Below, one piece after another: positions 6,523-10,318 of a DNA stretch of 10,318 bases. Each line of letters opens with the position of its first letter. Within the stretch, counting starts at the first letter, position 1. Position numbers and translations under genes: made by a program. The stretch covers positions 1-10,318 of the forward strand of contig PWWF01000362.1 in the NCBI GenBank assembly GCA_003561595.1. The letters are read 5' to 3'. A model generated the notes under the pieces. The model was not told the DNA's origin. It was given only the letters and a program-made list of their open reading frames with translations, and made no database searches. The stretch is from Paracoccaceae bacterium (lineage in GTDB: Bacteria > Pseudomonadota > Alphaproteobacteria > Rhodobacterales > Rhodobacteraceae).

Positions 6523-7755
6523 ATGTCCAGATTCACCCCCAAGAAAGTCGTGCTGGCCTATTCCGGCGGGCTCGACACCTCGATCATCCTGAAATGGCTG
6601 AAAACCGAATATGATTGTGAGGTGGTGACCTTTACCGCCGATCTGGGTCAGGGCGAGGAGCTGGAGCCCGCGCGCGAAAAGGCCCTGATGCTGGGTATCG
6701 ACCCCGAGAATATCTTTATCGAGGATCTGCGCGAGGAATTCGTGCGCGATTTCGTCTTTCCGATGTTCCGCGCCAATGCTGTCTATGAGGGGCTCTATCT
6801 GCTGGGCACCTCCATCGCGCGGCCCCTCATCTCCAAGCGGCTGGTCGAGATTGCCGAAGCCACCGGCGCCGATGCCGTCGCCCATGGCGCGACCGGCAAG
6901 GGCAATGACCAGGTGCGGTTCGAGCTTGCGGCCTATGCGCTCAACCCCGATATCAAGGTCATCGCACCCTGGCGTGAATGGGACCTGACCTCGCGCACCA
7001 GACTTCTGGAATTCGCCGAGGCGCATCAGATCCCCATCGCCAAGGACAAACGCGGCGAGGCCCCCTTCTCAGTCGATGCCAACCTGCTGCACACCTCGTC
7101 CGAGGGCAAGGTGCTCGAGGACCCGGCGGATGAGGCCCCCGATTACGTCTATCAACGCACCAATCACCCCGAAGACGCGCCCGACCAACCCGAGATCATC
7201 GAGATCAGCTTCGAGAAGGGCGACGCCACCGCGATCAACGGCGAGGCGCTCTCCCCCGCCACCGTCCTGACCCGGCTGAACGAATATGGCCGCAAGCACG
7301 GCATCGGGCGGCTGGATTTTGTGGAAAACCGCTTTGTCGGCATGAAATCGCGCGGCATCTATGAAACCCCAGGCGGCACCATCCTGCTCGAAGCCCATCG
7401 CGGCATCGAACAGATCACGCTCGACAGCGGCGCAGGCCATCTGAAGGACAGCCTGATGCCGCGCTATGCCGAACTTATCTATAACGGCTTCTGGTTCTCG
7501 CCCGAGCGTGAAATGCTGCAAGCCGCCATCGATGCCTCACAAGCGCATGTGACCGGCACGGTCCGGCTGAAACTCTACAAGGGTCAGGCGCGCACCATCG
7601 CCCGCTGGTCCGATCATTCGCTCTATTCCGAAGCCCATGTCACCTTCGAGGATGACGCGGGCGCCTATGACCAGAAAGATGCCGCCGGTTTCATCCAGCT
7701 CAACGCGCTTCGGCTCAAATTGCTGGCCGCACGAAATCGTCGGTTGAAATCCTGA
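6523..7755 (+). CDS. argG: Argininosuccinate synthase
   Basis: This 410-residue cytoplasmic enzyme joins citrulline and aspartate, using ATP, to form argininosuccinate in the penultimate step of arginine synthesis. The ATP-pyrophosphatase loop AYSGGLDTS is at 12-20, and the second family signature [14 protein letters not shown] is at 121-134. The nucleotide-binding and C-terminal regions ([35 protein letters not shown], then [19 protein letters not shown]) read through without a break, and the length is normal for the type 1 family. The start is fixed by GGAG five bases upstream and by the expected [10 protein letters not shown] beginning. It appears monocistronic: a strong hairpin follows before gpmI. 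No other arginine gene is nearby. Confidence 0.97.
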   Translation: MSRFTPKKVVLAYSGGLDTSIILKWLKTEYDCEVVTFTADLGQGEELEPAREKALMLGIDPENIFIEDLREEFVRDFVFPMFRANAVYEGLYLLGTSIARPLISKRLVEIAEATGADAVAHGATGKGNDQVRFELAAYALNPDIKVIAPWREWDLTSRTRLLEFAEAHQIPIAKDKRGEAPFSVDANLLHTSSEGKVLEDPADEAPDYVYQRTNHPEDAPDQPEIIEISFEKGDATAINGEALSPATVLTRLNEYGRKHGIGRLDFVENRFVGMKSRGIYETPGGTILLEAHRGIEQITLDSGAGHLKDSLMPRYAELIYNGFWFSPEREMLQAAIDASQAHVTGTVRLKLYKGQARTIARWSDHSLYSEAHVTFEDDAGAYDQKDAAGFIQLNALRLKLLAARNRRLKS

Positions 7756-7789
7756 CACGGCAGGGTTTCATCTTGCCCCAAATACTCCC

Positions 7790-7814
7790 GCCGGAGGCGC
7801 ACGCCGCCTCTGGC
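7790..7814 (+). terminator. Strong hairpin after argG, possible terminator
   Basis: The arms 7790-7799 and 7805-7814 pair over 10 base pairs (one G-U) around the loop CACGC. The stem is very GC-rich. It lies 34 bases after the argG stop and 11 bases before the gpmI ribosome site. No run of T follows, so intrinsic termination may be weak; protection of the argG 3' end or attenuation of read-through into gpmI are alternatives. The sequence leading into the stem (ATCTTGCCCCAAATACTCCC, 7770-7789) resembles a motif I recall from many Rhodobacteraceae intergenic regions. Confidence 0.5.
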
Positions 7815-7839
7815 ACCCCGGTCACAGGAGGTGCCCGCC

Positions 7840-9354
7840 ATGACCAGACCTGTCGTCCTGTGCATCCTCGACGGCTGGGGCATCGGCCCCACAACTGACG
7901 GAAACGCGCCCGCGCGCGCGCGGACCCCGCATTTCGACCGCGTCATGCGCGACTGCCCGAATGCGACGCTTGTGACCCACGGCCCCGATGTGGGCCTGCC
8001 CACGGGCCAGATGGGCAATTCCGAGGTCGGGCACACCAATATCGGCGCGGGCCGCGTTGTCGCGATGGATCTGGGCCAGATCGACCTCGCGATAGAGGAT
8101 GGCAGTTTCGACACCCGCCCCGCCCTGGCCGATTTCATCGAGACATTGCAAAGAAGTGGCGGCGACGCGCATCTTTTCGCTGTCGTCTCGGATGGCGGGG
8201 TGCATGGGCATCTGGACCATCTGCGCCATGCCGCGCGCCTCATCGCGACGGCCGGGATCAAGGTCTTCATCCACGCCATCACCGACGGGCGCGACGTGAG
8301 CCCCAAATCCGCCGAAGGCTATGTCCAGACGCTCGAGGCCGATCTGCCCGAGGGCGCGCGCATCGCGACCGTGATCGGGCGCTACTGGGCGATGGATCGC
8401 GACAACCGCTGGGACCGGGTCGAGCGCGCCTATCGCGCCATCATTGAGGGGCGCGGCGAAGAGGCCGAGAGCGCGCTTGCCGCCATCACCAGCGCCTATG
8501 CGCGCGGCGAGACCGACGAGTTCATCGCCCCCACCATCATCGGCGGCTATTCCGGCACGCGCCCCGGCGATGGTGTCTTCTGCCTGAGTTTCCGCGCCGA
8601 CCGCGCGCGCGAAATCCTCGCCGCCATGGGCGCGCCCAGTTTCTCGGGGTTCGAGCGCGCGACCCCGCCCGCCTGGGGCGCGCTTCTGGGCATGGTCGAG
8701 TATTCAGAGGCGCATAATGCCTTCATGACGACCGTCTTCCCCAAGCGCGAGATCACCAACACGCTCGGCGCCTGGGTCGCGGAACACGGCCTGCGTCAGT
8801 TCCGACTGGCCGAGACGGAAAAATACCCCCATGTGACCTTTTTCCTCAATGGCGGCACCGAGACTGCCGCAAAGGGCGAGGATCGTCACATGCCCGCCAG
8901 CCCCAAGGTCGCCACCTATGACCTACAGCCGGAAATGGCCGCACCCGAAGTGACCGATGCGCTGGTCCAGGCGATTGCCGATGGCTATGACCTGATCGTG
9001 GTGAATTTCGCCAATCCCGACATGGTCGGCCACACTGGCGATCTGGATGCCGCGATCCGCGCTTGCGAAGCGGTCGATGACGGGCTGGGGGCCGCGCTCG
9101 ATGCACTGAACGCGGTGGGTGGGGCCATGCTGCTGACCGCAGATCACGGCAATTGCGAAACCATGCATGACCCCGCGACCGACGGGCCGCACACGGCGCA
9201 TACGCTCAACCCCGTTCCCGTTGCGCTGATCGGCGGCCCTGCGGGCGCGCGCCTGCGCAATGGGCGGCTGGCCGATGTCGCGCCCACTGTGCTGGCGCTG
9301 ATGGGCCTGCCACAACCCCCCGAAATGACAGGGCAAAGCCTGATCGTGTCATGA
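7840..9354 (+). CDS. gpmI: 2,3-bisphosphoglycerate-independent phosphoglycerate mutase
   Basis: This 504-residue cytoplasmic enzyme interconverts 3- and 2-phosphoglycerate in glycolysis and gluconeogenesis. It is an alkaline-phosphatase-superfamily metalloenzyme and its sites are complete. D11 (ILDGWG) and S61 (GQMGNSEVGH) are a metal ligand and the phosphorylated serine. H123, the TDGRD loop near 149-152 and the FRADRARE motif at 251-258 form the substrate site. D394 and H398 (NPDMVGHTGD), D435-H436 (TADHGNCE) and H454 are the remaining metal ligands. The start is ATG 7840, eight bases after a perfect AGGAGG at 7826-7831. The in-frame GTG at 7831 begins on the last base of that site and is not a credible start. 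Its stop overlaps the next gene in ATGA, so the two are coupled. Confidence 0.97.
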   Translation: MTRPVVLCILDGWGIGPTTDGNAPARARTPHFDRVMRDCPNATLVTHGPDVGLPTGQMGNSEVGHTNIGAGRVVAMDLGQIDLAIEDGSFDTRPALADFIETLQRSGGDAHLFAVVSDGGVHGHLDHLRHAARLIATAGIKVFIHAITDGRDVSPKSAEGYVQTLEADLPEGARIATVIGRYWAMDRDNRWDRVERAYRAIIEGRGEEAESALAAITSAYARGETDEFIAPTIIGGYSGTRPGDGVFCLSFRADRAREILAAMGAPSFSGFERATPPAWGALLGMVEYSEAHNAFMTTVFPKREITNTLGAWVAEHGLRQFRLAETEKYPHVTFFLNGGTETAAKGEDRHMPASPKVATYDLQPEMAAPEVTDALVQAIADGYDLIVVNFANPDMVGHTGDLDAAIRACEAVDDGLGAALDALNAVGGAMLLTADHGNCETMHDPATDGPHTAHTLNPVPVALIGGPAGARLRNGRLADVAPTVLALMGLPQPPEMTGQSLIVS

Positions 9355-10318
9355 TCCGCCCCGCCCTTGCCCTGACAGCCCTGTTGCTCTGGGCAGGCCC
9401 GGCCCCGGCAGACCCCGCAGAGCGCGCGATGGATGCGGCCCGTGCGATTGAGGAGGCAACCGCCAGCATGCAGGCGGCCAGCGGCGGGCGTGCCCGCATC
9501 GCGGCATTGTCCGAGACGATTCAGGCCTATGAGGACGGGCTGGTGGCCCTGCGCGACGGGCTGCGCGAGGCGCAACTGCGCGAAGCGGTACTGACCCGGC
9601 AATTCGCCGCCGCCTCCGAGGACCTGACGCGGCTTCTGGCAGTGCTGATCGCGACGGAGCGCATCGACCCCGATCTGGCCGCGCTGCACCCCTCGGGCGC
9701 GCTGGAAACCGCGCGCGCCGCCATGCTGCTGGGTGAGGTATCGCCCGCAATGGCGCGCGAGGTGGCCGCGCTGCGCGATGACCTCGAGGATCTGCGCGCC
9801 CTGCGCCGGGCGCGGCAATATGGCGCGCTCGCCCTCGAACAGGGGCTGGCCGCCGCCCAGACCGCCCGGACCGAGCTTGCACAGGCGATTGCGGATCGTG
9901 GCCCCCTGCCCAGCCGGTTGGTCGATACGCCCGAAGCACTCGACACGCTCGCGCGCGATGCCGACTCGCTGCAGGACTTCGCCGCCGATCTGGCCCAGCG
10001 CAGCGCGCATTCCGATGCCAGCCCCGCGCTGTCCTTTGCCAGCGCACGCGGCACGCTGATCTTGCCGGTGCGCGCCACAGTGCTGCATGGCTTCGGGCAA
10101 AGCGACGCCGCCGGTGTCACGCGCGACGGTCTGGTGCTGGCCACGACACCCGAAGCGCTGGTCACGACGCCGTGGTCGGCCACGGTGCGCTATGCGGGCC
10201 CCTTGTCAGGGCATGGCCAGGTCATCATTCTGGAACCGGCCGAGGCTTATCTGATGGTGCTGTCGGGCCTGGACGAGGTGATGGTGCAGACAGGCGAGAT
10301 CATTCCGCAGGGCACACC
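9351..10318 (+). CDS. EnvC-like murein hydrolase activator (degenerate LytM/M23 domain), 3' truncated by window
   Basis: The gene starts at ATG 9351, overlapping the gpmI stop by four bases, and runs off the right edge with 322 codons visible. The N-terminus is a signal peptide (MIRPALALTALLLWAGPAPA, cleavage likely after A20), so the product should be periplasmic. Residues about 22-215 are rich in A, L, E, R and D and look like a long coiled coil. From about 234 (GTLILPV) a LytM-type domain begins, with RDGLVLAT, ALVTTPWSATVRYAGPL, GQVIILE and VMVQTGEIIPQG in the usual order. The metal ligands of active M23 peptidases are absent: no histidine-aspartate pair before LVLAT, and LMVLSGL in place of the usual HxH segment. 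This matches EnvC, which activates amidases during cell division rather than cutting peptidoglycan. The gpmI-envC pairing, also seen in E. coli, supports the call. Confidence 0.85.
   Translation, partial: MIRPALALTALLLWAGPAPADPAERAMDAARAIEEATASMQAASGGRARIAALSETIQAYEDGLVALRDGLREAQLREAVLTRQFAAASEDLTRLLAVLIATERIDPDLAALHPSGALETARAAMLLGEVSPAMAREVAALRDDLEDLRALRRARQYGALALEQGLAAAQTARTELAQAIADRGPLPSRLVDTPEALDTLARDADSLQDFAADLAQRSAHSDASPALSFASARGTLILPVRATVLHGFGQSDAAGVTRDGLVLATTPEALVTTPWSATVRYAGPLSGHGQVIILEPAEAYLMVLSGLDEVMVQTGEIIPQGT

Noticed and set aside
7831..7839. GTG start of gpmI at 7831
   Set aside because: The GTG begins on the last base of the AGGAGG ribosome site that serves ATG 7840.
9144..10100. 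A 318-codon minus-strand frame opposite the gpmI end and the envC-like gene
   Set aside because: The plus strand carries a signal peptide, coiled coil and LytM domain in a continuous frame coupled to gpmI, so the minus frame is a shadow.

Overview
The window looks like chromosomal DNA from an alphaproteobacterium, most likely a member of the Rhodobacteraceae. It is GC-rich (about 60-65% by eye), packed with GCGC-type words and densely coded. The protein sequences and gene pairings (hslO followed by a CoA pyrophosphatase-type NUDIX gene; gpmI followed by an envC-like gene) fit that family. Genus cannot be set from the sequence alone. I see no insertion sequence, prophage, CRISPR array, tRNA or rRNA.

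Layout from left to right. Positions 1-1071 (minus strand) hold the N-terminal piece of a NUDIX hydrolase and the redox chaperone gene hslO, which overlap by 11 bases. Positions 1184-2905 (minus) encode a three-domain signalling protein: receiver, PAS, and a SpoIIE/RsbU-type PP2C phosphatase. It is divergent, across a 157-base AT-richer gap, from a small plus-strand histidine phosphotransfer (HPt) gene at 3063-3398. The HPt gene converges with ilvA, with only 8 bases between their stops.

Positions 3407-6417 (minus) look like one operon, read in the order Na+-dependent NSS/SNF-family transporter, hotdog acyl-CoA thioesterase, threonine dehydratase (ilvA). The spacings are 19 bases and then an 8-base overlap. 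Across a 105-base divergent gap, argG (6523-7755) runs rightward, followed by a strong hairpin, then gpmI (7840-9354). An envC-like gene starts in an ATGA overlap with the gpmI stop and runs off the right edge.

Most of this is housekeeping: arginine and isoleucine biosynthesis, glycolysis/gluconeogenesis, redox stress protection and cell-wall hydrolase control. The part with most regulatory interest is the divergent HPt / receiver-PAS-PP2C pair. It has the parts of a phosphorelay feeding a partner-switching phosphatase, as in the RbaV/RbaW/RbaY system known from Rhodobacter capsulatus, but neither the kinase nor the anti-sigma and anti-anti-sigma partners lie in this window. I found no clearly unprecedented system.
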